Positions 1 to 7,359 of a stretch of 12,981 bases of DNA are shown in pieces. Numbering within the stretch: position 1 is the first letter of the stretch; each line of letters starts with the position of its first letter. Source of the stretch: Pseudomonadota bacterium (GTDB taxonomy: Bacteria; Pseudomonadota; Alphaproteobacteria; Rhizobiales; Devosiaceae). Below the pieces are notes generated by a model. That model was not told the DNA's origin. It searched no databases and saw only the letters and a program-made list of their open reading frames with translations. Both the position numbers and the translations under genes were made by a program. The stretch covers positions 1 to 12,981 of the forward strand of contig JAEWHZ010000167.1 in NCBI GenBank assembly GCA_023387585.1. Reading direction: 5' to 3'.

Positions 1-5
1 ACGCC

Positions 6-488
6 ATGCCCATCGAAACCATCACCGCCAACGGCATACTGATCGCCGACGCCGCGCCGCATTCCGCAGAACTGGTGTCGCAGATGCTGCGCGCCATCGG
101 CCGGCGCGACATCCGCATCGCGCTCGACTCCGAGACGGCACTGGCCGAGCTCGACCGGCGCCCCTTCGAGGCCATGCTGATCGACGACCGGCTGCGCGAC
201 ATGGACGGCGTGACCTTCGTGCAGCGCCTGCGCCGCGCCGAGGCGAACCGCAACCGGCACGTGCCGATCGTGATGATGGCCGCCGCGCCCGACATGGTGC
301 GCATCACCGCGGCCCGCGATGCCGGCGTCAACGAATTCCTGCGCCGCCCCTTCGCCGCCAACCATTTGCAATCGCGGCTCAAAGCCATCACCGAGGCGCC
401 ACGACCGATCATCGCCAATGAAAGCTATGTCGGACCGGACCGCCGGCGGCGCGCGGTGGCGGTCGGGGAGGAACGGCGGCACGACTGA
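6..488 (+). CDS. Single-domain receiver (CheY-like) protein with degenerate switch residues
   Basis: The 160-residue product is a response-regulator receiver domain (about residues 10-128) with no output domain, presumably a cytoplasmic relay or sink in a phosphorelay. The core shows ILIAD near the N-terminus (one acidic residue, D15, where most receivers have two), the phosphoacceptor D60 in LIDDRLRDMDG, and the beta5 loop FLRRPF. The conserved Thr/Ser of beta4 is Ala (A92 in VMMAAAPD) and the conserved Lys is Arg (R114), so classic phosphorylation switching may be altered. The basic tail SYVGPDRRRR recurs, from memory, in alphaproteobacterial receiver proteins. The start is uncertain: no ribosome site fits in the five bases before the ATG, and the frame stays open to the window edge, so the gene may begin upstream. 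The family call is firm; the partner kinase is unknown. Confidence 0.85.
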   Translation: MPIETITANGILIADAAPHSAELVSQMLRAIGRRDIRIALDSETALAELDRRPFEAMLIDDRLRDMDGVTFVQRLRRAEANRNRHVPIVMMAAAPDMVRITAARDAGVNEFLRRPFAANHLQSRLKAITEAPRPIIANESYVGPDRRRRAVAVGEERRHD

Positions 489-517
489 AAAGCCTGCGCC
501 CCGCTGAGGCGGAGCGA

Positions 518-545
518 TTGACGAATGTAAGCAAAAAGCTTACAT
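518..545 (+). promoter_or_regulatory. Promoter and palindromic operator of higBA
   Basis: A perfect inverted repeat, ATGTAAGC (525-532), AAAAA, GCTTACAT (538-545), lies just before higB. TTGACG at 518-523 matches a -35 box, and a weak -10 (TACATG, 541-546) follows at 17 bases, so the palindrome fills the spacer and -10. Antitoxins of the HigA group usually repress their own operon through such a site; that HigA binds this one is inference from position and symmetry. The palindrome overlaps the upstream ATG at 544, which argues for the later higB start at 565. Confidence 0.65.
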
Positions 546-564
546 GTCGGTCGTGGGAGCGCGA

Positions 565-843
565 ATGATCCGGAGTTTTCGCAGCAAGGGCCTTGCGGAG
601 CTCTGGTCGCGGGGCCGGACCGGGCGGATTGATGCACGGCTGCACCAGCGGGTGCTGATCCGGCTCGATACCCTTGATGCCGCCGCGCGGCCCGAAGACA
701 TGAACATTGCGGGATTCGACTTTCACGGCCTTCAGGGGCATGTGCCCAAACGCTATACGGTCCACGTCAACGGCCCCTGGTGCATCACCTTCGAATTCGA
801 CGGGCTCGACGCCTTAGCCGTCGATCTCGAGCAATATCATTGA
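565..843 (+). CDS. higB: HigB-family (RelE-fold) mRNA interferase toxin
   Basis: The 92-residue product matches the HigB branch of the RelE/ParE toxin superfamily: it opens MIRSFRSKGLAELW, carries the mid-protein segment LHQRVLIRLDTLDAA, then YTVHVNGPWCITFEF, and ends VDLEQYH, like the usual family C-terminus. Such toxins cleave mRNA on the ribosome and are held inactive by HigA. I chose ATG 565, not ATG 544, because GGGAG (555-559) sits five bases upstream of 565 and because 544 lies inside the operator palindrome. Toxin-first order is typical of higBA. higA follows 13 bases after the stop. Activity is not shown; the family call is strong. Confidence 0.88.
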   Translation: MIRSFRSKGLAELWSRGRTGRIDARLHQRVLIRLDTLDAAARPEDMNIAGFDFHGLQGHVPKRYTVHVNGPWCITFEFDGLDALAVDLEQYH

Positions 844-856
844 GCAGGAGCGAACC

Positions 857-1174
857 ATGACCGCGATCCGAGCCGAGCGCGCCGCCGACCGGTGCCCGAC
901 CCACCCGGGATTCCTGCTGGCGGATACGGTGATCCCGGCCACGGGGCGCAGCAAGACCGAGATCGCCCGCCTGTTGGGCATTTCGCGCCAGCATCTCTAC
1001 GACATCCTGAACGAGGCCAAGCCGGTATCGCCGGCAATCGCAGTCCGGCTGGGCAAGCTGTTCGGCAATGGGGCCGGGCTGTGGCTGGCGATGCAGACGG
1101 CCCATGATCTTTGGCACGCCCAGCAGGAGGTGGACACCAGCGGCATTCCGACTCTGGAGGCCGTGGAGGCGTGA
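857..1174 (+). CDS. higA: HigA-family antitoxin, XRE-type helix-turn-helix
   Basis: This 105-residue protein has a helix-turn-helix of the HigA/XRE type at about residues 31-55 (KTEIARLLGISRQHLYDILN), followed by the family segment SPAIAVRLGKLFGNGAGLWLAMQ. It should neutralise the HigB product and, as family members do, bind the operon operator (the palindrome at 525-545). The ribosome site AGGAG (846-850) is six bases before the ATG. It is co-transcribed with higB, 13 bases downstream of its stop. The N-terminal part (residues 1-30) carries HPGFLLADTVIPATG, close to the usual HPGEIL..E.L.P.G opening of HigA. Confidence in the family is high. Confidence 0.9.
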   Translation: MTAIRAERAADRCPTHPGFLLADTVIPATGRSKTEIARLLGISRQHLYDILNEAKPVSPAIAVRLGKLFGNGAGLWLAMQTAHDLWHAQQEVDTSGIPTLEAVEA

Positions 1175-1208
1175 GGCCGAAGCGAGGCGGAGCGGTCAAC
1201 CACTTCGA

Positions 1209-1313
1209 TGTCACCCCGGCGCGGGCCGGGGCCTATCTCCAACGCCCGCCACAACCGCAATGGCGCTTCAGCCGTAGCCCCTCGTAATAGGCCCCGGCCT
1301 TCGCCGGGGTGAC
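1209..1313. repeat. Inverted pair of REP-like palindromic elements
   Basis: Two 28-base copies face each other, at 1209-1236 (begins TGTCACCCCGGC) and 1286-1313 (ends GCCGGGGTGACA). Compared as reverse complements they match at 26 of 28 positions. Each copy is itself a hairpin, CCCCGGC-N4-GCCGGGG (1214-1231 and 1292-1309 approximately), with loops GCGG and CTTC. The pair lies in the 193-base gap between convergent higA and the fad-operon tail, where it could end transcription from both sides. This is the layout of REP doublets (BIME/REPIN-like), and elements with a TGTCACCCCGGC core are, from memory, common between genes in Hyphomicrobiales. The rest of 1175-1367 holds no gene that I can support. 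Confidence 0.8.
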
Positions 1314-1367
1314 AACCGAGGGGTTGAGGATAGGGGGATTTTATGGGCAGCATTTCGCTCCCGACCC

Positions 1368-1520
1368 CTACCCCAGCCACCCCGAGCGCTGGATGAAATA
1401 GATGGCGACGGCCAGTCCGACGAGGCCGGCGAAGGGAAGCCAGGCAGGGAGGTCGCGGGGCGGACGGTTTTCGGGCGGGTCCGGCTTCTTGCGCCGGAAG
1501 GGGACGATGTTGTCGTTCAT
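1368..1520 (-). CDS. Small single-span membrane protein, last gene of the fad operon
   Basis: A 50-residue protein of unknown function. Residues 1-25 are basic and proline-rich (FRRKKPDPPENRPPRD), followed by one hydrophobic segment at about 26-43 (AWLPFAGLVGLAVAIYFI) and a short tail RSGWLG; the positive-inside rule predicts a cytoplasmic N-terminus. Its ATG overlaps the fadI stop as ATGA (1520-1517), and an AGAAGG ribosome site (1530-1525) lies four bases upstream, which supports real, coupled translation. The same frame runs open further upstream inside fadI, but that part looks like a shadow. I do not recognise the family. Its place suggests expression together with beta-oxidation enzymes; whether it interacts with membrane FadE is speculation. 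Confidence 0.65.
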   Translation of the reverse strand: MNDNIVPFRRKKPDPPENRPPRDLPAWLPFAGLVGLAVAIYFIQRSGWLG

Positions 1521-2800
1521 GAAGCCTTCTCGACCAGTGCGGCGACGCCCATGCCGCCGGCGGTGCACACGGAGATCAGGGCGCGTTTCTTCGCTTCGGT
1601 GTCGAGCAGCTTCGCCGTCAGCCCGAGAATGCGCGCGCCGGTGGCGGCAAAGGGGTGGCCATAGGCGAGGCTCGAGCCCTTGACGTTGATGCGGTCCATC
1701 GGCACTTCGCCGAGCGGCGCGTCGCGGCCGAGGACGCGGCGGCTATAGTCCGGGTCGGCCCAGGCCTTCAGGGTGCACAGCACCTGCGCGGCGAAGGCTT
1801 CGTGCAGCTCGAACAAATCGATGTCCTCGAAGCCGAGCGCGGCGCGGGACAGCAGTTCGGACACGGCGATGGTCGGCGCCATCAGCAGCCCGTCGCCGCC
1901 GGCGAAATCGTTGGCCGAGACGCGGCCCATGGTGAGGAAGGCGAGGATCGGCAGGCCGCGTTCGCGCGCCCAGTCCTCGCTGGCCAGCAACACTGACGCG
2001 GCGCCATCGGTGAGCGGGGTCGAGTTGGCGGCGGTCAGCGTGCCCTTGCCCGACTTCTTGTCGAAGGCCGGCTTCATGGTCGCCATCTTTTCGAGCGTGG
2101 TGTCGGGGCGGACATTGTTGTCCTTGACCAGACCGGCGCAGGGCACGACGAGGTCGTCGTGAAACCCCTCCTCATAGGCGCGGGCGGCATTGTGGTGGCT
2201 GCGCAGCGCCAGCTCGTCCTGCGCCTCGCGCGCAATGCCCCATTCGCGCGCCATCAGCTCGCAATGCTGGCCCATGGAGAGCCCAGTGCGCGGCTCCTGC
2301 GTCGAGGGGGCGACGGGGGTCAGCTCGCCGAAGGAAAAGCCCTTGAAGGTTTTCAGCTTGTCGCCGGCCGAGCGGGCGCGCGACAGGTCGATCATGCGGT
2401 GCTGGAACCTGTTGCCGAAAACCACCGGGGAATCGGAGACCGTGTCGGTGCCGGCGGCGATGGCGCTGTCGATCTCGCCCGAGGCGATCTTGGCGCCGAG
2501 CGCCAGCGCCGCCTGCAGGCTGGTGCCGCAGGCGATCTGCATGGTGGTGCCCGGCGTGCGCGGCGAGAAGCCGGCATCGAGCGCCGCCTCGCGCGCCAGG
2601 TTGAAATCGCGCGAATGGCTGATGACGGCGCCGGCCATCACCTCATCGATTTTTTGACCCTTGAGGTCGAACTGGTCGGCGAGGCCGCGCAGAGCCGTCG
2701 CCAGCATCGACAGATTGGTCTCGTCGGCATAGGCGGTGTGCCCGCGCGCGAAGGGAATGCGCGCCGACCCCACGATCGCCACCTTACGCAATTCGGTCAT
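1517..2800 (-). CDS. fadI: Acetyl-CoA C-acyltransferase (3-ketoacyl-CoA thiolase, FadI type)
   Basis: A 427-residue thiolase that cleaves 3-ketoacyl-CoA with CoA to acetyl-CoA and a shortened acyl-CoA, the last step of beta-oxidation. All active-site motifs are present: nucleophile C91 in QIACGTS, H333 in LHEAFAAQ, H382 in YGHPFAATGAR and C412 in VCTAGGMG. The length is close to E. coli FadI (436). I chose ATG 2800 because GGAAAGG lies six bases upstream; the frame extends to 2827 but those codons fall inside fadJ. The fadJ stop (2802) is one base away, and the 3' end overlaps the small membrane gene by ATGA. Pairing with FadJ is expected because thiolase and multifunctional subunits form the fatty-acid oxidation complex. 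FadA-like naming is possible; the length and partner favour FadI. Confidence 0.92.
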   Translation of the reverse strand: MTELRKVAIVGSARIPFARGHTAYADETNLSMLATALRGLADQFDLKGQKIDEVMAGAVISHSRDFNLAREAALDAGFSPRTPGTTMQIACGTSLQAALALGAKIASGEIDSAIAAGTDTVSDSPVVFGNRFQHRMIDLSRARSAGDKLKTFKGFSFGELTPVAPSTQEPRTGLSMGQHCELMAREWGIAREAQDELALRSHHNAARAYEEGFHDDLVVPCAGLVKDNNVRPDTTLEKMATMKPAFDKKSGKGTLTAANSTPLTDGAASVLLASEDWARERGLPILAFLTMGRVSANDFAGGDGLLMAPTIAVSELLSRAALGFEDIDLFELHEAFAAQVLCTLKAWADPDYSRRVLGRDAPLGEVPMDRINVKGSSLAYGHPFAATGARILGLTAKLLDTEAKKRALISVCTAGGMGVAALVEKAS

Positions 2801-2801
2801 C

Positions 2802-4772
2802 TCAAGCCTTTCCATCCTGGCGCGCACGCAGGGGACCGCCGAGGAAGGGCGCGAAGCCCGTGCCCAGGATCACCCCGATATCGGCGAGGTCCGCATTCTC
2901 TACCACGCCTTCGGCCACCACCTGCTCCGCCATGTCGACCAGCGGCTTGACCAGCTCGCGCCCGAGGCCGGCGAGATCGGCATGGGAAGGCGTCTCGCCC
3001 TTTTGCGCTTTGCCCTTCTCCCAGCGATAAAAGCCCTCGCCGCTCTTGCGCCCGAGCTTGCCGGCGGTGACCAACGCGGCAAAACGCGAGTTCTCCGGCA
3101 CGGCATGGCCGAGCTCGGTGGCGACCGACTGGCCGACATCGAGCCCTACCGTGTCCATCAATTCGATCGGGCCCATGGGCATGCCGAAGGCGACGGCGGC
3201 GGCATCGAGCAGTTCCTTGCTTTCGCCGCGCTCGACCCGCTCCACGGCGCCGAGCATGTAGGGCATCAAGACGCGGTTGACGAGAAAGCCGGGGGCCGAC
3301 TTGACCACCACCGGCGACTTGGAGATGGCGAGCGCGAAAGCACAACCACAAGCAATCTGCTCGTCGGAGTTGAATTTCGAGCGGATCACCTCGACCAGCG
3401 GCAATTGGGCGACCGGATTGAAGAAATGCAGCCCGATCAGCCGCGCGGGGTCGTCCAGCGCCTCGGCGATGCGTTCGAGCTCGATGGACGAGGTGTTGGT
3501 GGCCATGATGGCGCCGGGCTTCAGTTTCGGCTCGATATCCGAGAAGATCGCCTGCTTGATCTCGAGCTTTTCCACCACCGCCTCGATGACCACATCGGCG
3601 CGCGGCACGCCCCTGCCCTCGATGTCGGCTTCGAGGCGCAGCATGGCGGTGTCGACCTCGCGCTTCGATTTCAGCCGTTTCCTGAACAGCGTCTTGGCGC
3701 GGTCCAGTGCGGGCTGGATGCGCGCCATGTCGAGATCCTGCAAGGTCACGGCCATGCCGCGCAGCGCGCACCAGGCGGCGATGTCGCCGCCCATGACGCC
3801 GGCGCCGATGACGTGCACGCGCCGGAAGGCGGCGCCCTTGGCGCCTTGCTTCTTGAGCCCTTCGGAAAGGAAGAAGACGCGGCGCAGATTGGTGGCGGTG
3901 GGCGAGGCCATGAGCGGGGGAAACGCTTCCACCTCGCCGCGGATCATCGCCTTGGGATCGTTGCCGTGCTTTTCGAACAGGTCGATCAGCGCGTAGGGCG
4001 CGGGATAATGCTCGGGGCGTGCCTTCTTCTGCGCCTCGTCGCGCATCTTGTTGGCGACATAGCCGCGGATCGGACCCATGGCCATGAGGGTCTTGGCGAA
4101 GCCGGCAGGCTTCGCCTTGCGCTTCTGCTGCACGGCCTTGCGCGCGTCCCAGCGGAGCTGGTCGCGATGGCGCACGAGCTTGTCGACGAGGTTCAGGCGC
4201 CGCGCCGCGCCGGCGCGCAGCATGCGGCCGGTGAGCATGATCTGCATGGCATCGACCGGGCCGGCCTGGCGGATCGAGCGGCCGGTGCCGCCGAAGCCGG
4301 GGAAGATGCCGAGATTGACCTCGGGGAAGCCGATGCGCGTCTTGTCGTCGTTGACGGCGATCCGGTAGTGGCAGGCGAGCGCCAGCTCCAGCCCGCCGCC
4401 GAGGCAGAAGCCATGGATGGCGGCGACGACCGGCACCTTCAGCACCTCGATGCGCCGGAACAGCGCATGGGCACTCTTGAGTGCGTCGGGCAGGATGGCC
4501 GGATCGCTCATGGCGTCGAATTCGGCGATGTCGGCGCCGGCGATGAAGCCGGACTCCTTGCCAGAGCTGATGACCAGCCCGACGAGCGCGCCGGAAGCGA
4601 TCAGCGCTTCAACGTTCTCGATAATGCGTTCGAGCTCGGACAGCGCCTCGCGCCCGAGCGTGTTGACCGAGGCGCCCGGGGTGTCGATGACGAGATGGCC
4701 GATTCCCTCGAGATCGACGTCGAAGCGCCAGTGGCGCCAGCCGGGTGGGGTGGTCATGGATGCCTCGCTCAT
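2802..4772 (-). CDS. fadJ: Bifunctional enoyl-CoA hydratase / 3-hydroxyacyl-CoA dehydrogenase (FadJ/FadB type)
   Basis: This 656-residue fusion hydrates 2-enoyl-CoA and oxidises the 3-hydroxyacyl-CoA with NAD. The crotonase half (about 12-200) has the oxyanion segments FIAGADI (76-82) and HGFCLGGGLE with E129, and the second acid E151 in GFPEVNLGIFPGFGGT. The dehydrogenase half has the Rossmann motif GAGVMG (323-328), S428 in NTSS, H449 in LHFFNPV, E461 and N499 in GFLVNR. It is about 60-70 residues shorter than E. coli FadB/FadJ: it ends soon after GTGFAPFLGGPLR. The ATG at 4772 overlaps the fadE stop as ATGA but has no clear ribosome site. An in-frame ATG at 4757 has GAGG five bases upstream and is equally or more likely (651 residues). 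Confidence 0.92.
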   Translation of the reverse strand: MSEASMTTPPGWRHWRFDVDLEGIGHLVIDTPGASVNTLGREALSELERIIENVEALIASGALVGLVISSGKESGFIAGADIAEFDAMSDPAILPDALKSAHALFRRIEVLKVPVVAAIHGFCLGGGLELALACHYRIAVNDDKTRIGFPEVNLGIFPGFGGTGRSIRQAGPVDAMQIMLTGRMLRAGAARRLNLVDKLVRHRDQLRWDARKAVQQKRKAKPAGFAKTLMAMGPIRGYVANKMRDEAQKKARPEHYPAPYALIDLFEKHGNDPKAMIRGEVEAFPPLMASPTATNLRRVFFLSEGLKKQGAKGAAFRRVHVIGAGVMGGDIAAWCALRGMAVTLQDLDMARIQPALDRAKTLFRKRLKSKREVDTAMLRLEADIEGRGVPRADVVIEAVVEKLEIKQAIFSDIEPKLKPGAIMATNTSSIELERIAEALDDPARLIGLHFFNPVAQLPLVEVIRSKFNSDEQIACGCAFALAISKSPVVVKSAPGFLVNRVLMPYMLGAVERVERGESKELLDAAAVAFGMPMGPIELMDTVGLDVGQSVATELGHAVPENSRFAALVTAGKLGRKSGEGFYRWEKGKAQKGETPSHADLAGLGRELVKPLVDMAEQVVAEGVVENADLADIGVILGTGFAPFLGGPLRARQDGKA

Positions 4773-7231
4773 TCGGCTGCCAGTTGCTGCGCCGGGCGCT
4801 GGGCCAGCGTGTCGAAGGCGAAGTCGTCGACCTTGACCACGCGATCGGTCGCCTCGTCGGCGGCACGTAAAATGCCGGCCTCGTTGTCGTTCAAGACGCC
4901 CGCGGCGACGGCGTCGGCGATGGCGTCGCGGTCGAGCCGGCGCGTCACCTGCCCCTTCTTCACCGCGCGCACGAATTTCGCCTCGATCGCCTCGGCCTCG
5001 GTGACCTTGACCAGCGCATCCTCGAGCACGCCGGTGACGTCGTCGGCATCATGGCTGACATAGACGCCCTCGGTCAGCCGGTCACGCAACTCGCCGGGGC
5101 GCAGCACGGATTTGACGAAATCGTAGTTTACGGCGTCCGGCGCGGGCCGGGCATGGCGGCCGAAGGGGAAGGCGAGCGCGCGCATGGCGAAAGCTGCGAA
5201 GCCGTTGGGGAAGTTGGAGAAGACCTCGCCGAAGCGGGTTTCCATGGCGGCGATGCGGTCTTGCATGATGGCGTCGATAAGCGGCTTGTCCTCGACGCGG
5301 CGGCCCTCGTCCTCGAAGCGCTTGAGCACGGCGCTCATCAGATAGAGCTCGCCGAGGATGTCGGCGAGGCGCCCGGAGATCGCCTGGCGCGCCTTGAGGC
5401 TGCCGCCGAGGATCACCGTGGTCCAGTCGGCCGCCAGCGCGAAGGCCTGGGCGTAGCGGTGGAGCTGGCGATACCAGCGGCTCATGTCGTGGGTGACGGG
5501 GCTGGAGGCGAAGGCGGCGTTGGTGGCGCCGTGCACGAAGCTCGACACGATGTTGCGCAGCATGAAGCCGGTGTGGCCGCCGAAGGCGGTGTCGAAGGCG
5601 GCGAGCCCTTCCTCGCGGTCGGGGTTCTGCGCCGCCTGGATCTCCTTGTAGAGGAAGGGATGGGCGCGCAGCACCCCTTGCGCGAAGGTCATCAGCGTGC
5701 GCGTCAAAATGTTGGCGCCCTCGACGGTGATGGCGACGGGGGTCGCCATGTAGCCGCCGAACAGATAGTTGGCCGGCCCGTCCTGGATGGCGCGGCCGCC
5801 ATGAATGTCGAAAGCGCGGTCCATATTGTCGCGCATGGCCTCGGTGGTGCGGTATTTGAGCAGGGCCGAAAGCACGGAGGGGCGCTGGCCCTCGTCGACC
5901 ATCGAGGCGGTGAGCCGGCGCGCGGCCTCGTAGGTATAAGCGTCCTTGACCATGGCGCCGAGCGGCTCGGCGACGCCCTCCATCAGCCCGACGGGAATGC
6001 CGAACTGGCGGCGGATGCGGGCGTAGGCCGAGGTGACGCGCAAAGCCTGCTTGATCGACACCGTGCCGATGGCCGGCAGCGAGATGGCGCGCCCGGTCGA
6101 CAAACATTCCATCAGCATGCGCCAGCCCTGCCCGGCATAATCGGTGCCGCCGATGAGGAAATCGACGGGCACGAAGACATCCGTGCCGCGCACCGGCCCG
6201 TTCATGAAGGCCTGGCGGGCGGGATAGTGGCGCCGGCCGATCTCGACGCCGGGATGGTCGGCGGGGATCAGCGCCAGCGTGATGCCGGGATGGGTGCCCT
6301 TGCCGAGCAGGTTTTCCGGGTCGTGCAGGTCGAAGGCGAGGCCGACCAGCGTGGCGATGGGAGCGAGGGTGATGTAGCGCTTGTCGAAGCTGAGGCGAAC
6401 GCCGATGGTCTCCTCGCCGTCGACAGCCTCGCGGGTGACGACGCCGACATCGCGCATATTGCCCGCATCCGAACCGGAATGGATGCCGGTGAGCGCGAAG
6501 CACGGCACCTCCTGGCCGTTGGCCAGGCGGGCGAGGTATTTGTCCTTCTGCGCCTCGGTGCCGTAGCGCTCCAGCAATTCGCCCGGGCCAAGCGAGTTGG
6601 GCACCATGACGGTGATGCCGGCGGCGACCGAACGCGAGGCGATCTTGGAAACGATCATCGACTGGGCCTGAGCGGAAAAGCCCAGCCCGCCATGTTCCCT
6701 GGCGATCAGCATGCCGAAAAAGCGGTTGTCCTTGAGGAATTGCCAGACCTCTTCGGGCAGGTCGGCGAGGTCGTTGCGCGTGTGCCAGTCGTCGATCATG
6801 GCGCAGACGGTCTCGACGGGGCCGTCGAGGAAGGCCCGCTCGTCTTCGGTCAGCGTCAGCTTGCGCACGCCAAGCAGCCTGTCCCAGTCGGGGCGACCGG
6901 AGAACAGTTCGGCGTCCCAGCCGATGGTGCCGGCATCGAGCGCTTCCTGCTCGGTGCGGCTGACGCGCGGCAGGATGGATTTGACCATGCCGTAAACAGG
7001 CCGCGTGAGGAGGGGAAGGCGGATCGAGCGCAGGGAGAGCGCGGCAAGGATCAGGCCGGGCAGCAATGCGAGCAGCAAGCCGCCTATGGCGGGATCGAAG
7101 CCGGTCTCGAGATCGAAGCGCGACAGCACGCCGAGCAGCAGCGACCCGGCCGCCCATTGCCACAGCGGCGCCTGGCGCACGGCCAGGATGCCTGCCCCGA
7201 TGAGCCCCAGCGCAATCACGACGAGTGCCAT
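4769..7231 (-). CDS. fadE: Membrane-associated acyl-CoA dehydrogenase, FadE type
   Basis: An 820-residue FAD-dependent acyl-CoA dehydrogenase of the E. coli FadE class (814 residues there), catalysing the first oxidation of acyl-CoA in beta-oxidation. The N-terminus has two hydrophobic stretches (about 2-35 and 48-67), fitting membrane attachment. The dehydrogenase core follows: REHGGLGFSAQAQS (178-191), CFALTGIHSGSDAG (244-257), RIRRQFGIP (405-413) and DIHGGRAI (475-482). TVEGANILTR (502-511) carries E504 where the catalytic glutamate is expected. The C-terminal 250 residues are the FadE-specific extension. ATG 7231 has GAGGAG six bases upstream; the open frame to 7432 runs through the operator region and is not coding. 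It is first in the operon, with its stop overlapping the fadJ start by ATGA, and it is transcribed divergently from fadD. Confidence 0.94.
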   Translation of the reverse strand: MALVVIALGLIGAGILAVRQAPLWQWAAGSLLLGVLSRFDLETGFDPAIGGLLLALLPGLILAALSLRSIRLPLLTRPVYGMVKSILPRVSRTEQEALDAGTIGWDAELFSGRPDWDRLLGVRKLTLTEDERAFLDGPVETVCAMIDDWHTRNDLADLPEEVWQFLKDNRFFGMLIAREHGGLGFSAQAQSMIVSKIASRSVAAGITVMVPNSLGPGELLERYGTEAQKDKYLARLANGQEVPCFALTGIHSGSDAGNMRDVGVVTREAVDGEETIGVRLSFDKRYITLAPIATLVGLAFDLHDPENLLGKGTHPGITLALIPADHPGVEIGRRHYPARQAFMNGPVRGTDVFVPVDFLIGGTDYAGQGWRMLMECLSTGRAISLPAIGTVSIKQALRVTSAYARIRRQFGIPVGLMEGVAEPLGAMVKDAYTYEAARRLTASMVDEGQRPSVLSALLKYRTTEAMRDNMDRAFDIHGGRAIQDGPANYLFGGYMATPVAITVEGANILTRTLMTFAQGVLRAHPFLYKEIQAAQNPDREEGLAAFDTAFGGHTGFMLRNIVSSFVHGATNAAFASSPVTHDMSRWYRQLHRYAQAFALAADWTTVILGGSLKARQAISGRLADILGELYLMSAVLKRFEDEGRRVEDKPLIDAIMQDRIAAMETRFGEVFSNFPNGFAAFAMRALAFPFGRHARPAPDAVNYDFVKSVLRPGELRDRLTEGVYVSHDADDVTGVLEDALVKVTEAEAIEAKFVRAVKKGQVTRRLDRDAIADAVAAGVLNDNEAGILRAADEATDRVVKVDDFAFDTLAQRPAQQLAAE

Positions 7232-7323
7232 GCCGATCTCCTCAAACTGTCCGGGGCCGCCCATCGGCACAAGCCGCGGACACGGCCTTCGGTTCCTCCA
7301 CCGGTGCCGGCGTGCAAGGCTCG

Positions 7324-7343
7324 CATACTGGCCCGACAGTATG
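7324..7343. promoter_or_regulatory. Inverted repeat, TetR-type operator candidate on the fadE side
   Basis: CATACTG (7324-7330), six bases GCCCGA, then CAGTATG (7337-7343) form a perfect 7-bp inverted repeat. Its 20-base span and spaced arms suit a dimeric repressor, for example of the TetR family, members of which often control fatty-acid genes. It lies about 100 bases before the fadE ATG, where a leftward transcript starting from the neighbouring palindrome would begin. The binding protein is not encoded in the window, so its identity is open. Confidence 0.55.
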
Positions 7344-7359
7344 AAGAAACTAGGCGTGA

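Noticed and set aside
2736..5063. A 775-codon open frame on the + strand opposite fadJ and part of fadE
   Set aside because: It is antisense to genes with full catalytic motifs. The translation is low-complexity in A, D, G, H and R, as expected from GC-rich codon shadows, and no family is recognisable.
5082..7163. A 693-codon open frame on the - strand in another frame of fadE
   Set aside because: Same-strand shadow dominated by arginine, proline and alanine; FadE motifs lie in the other frame.
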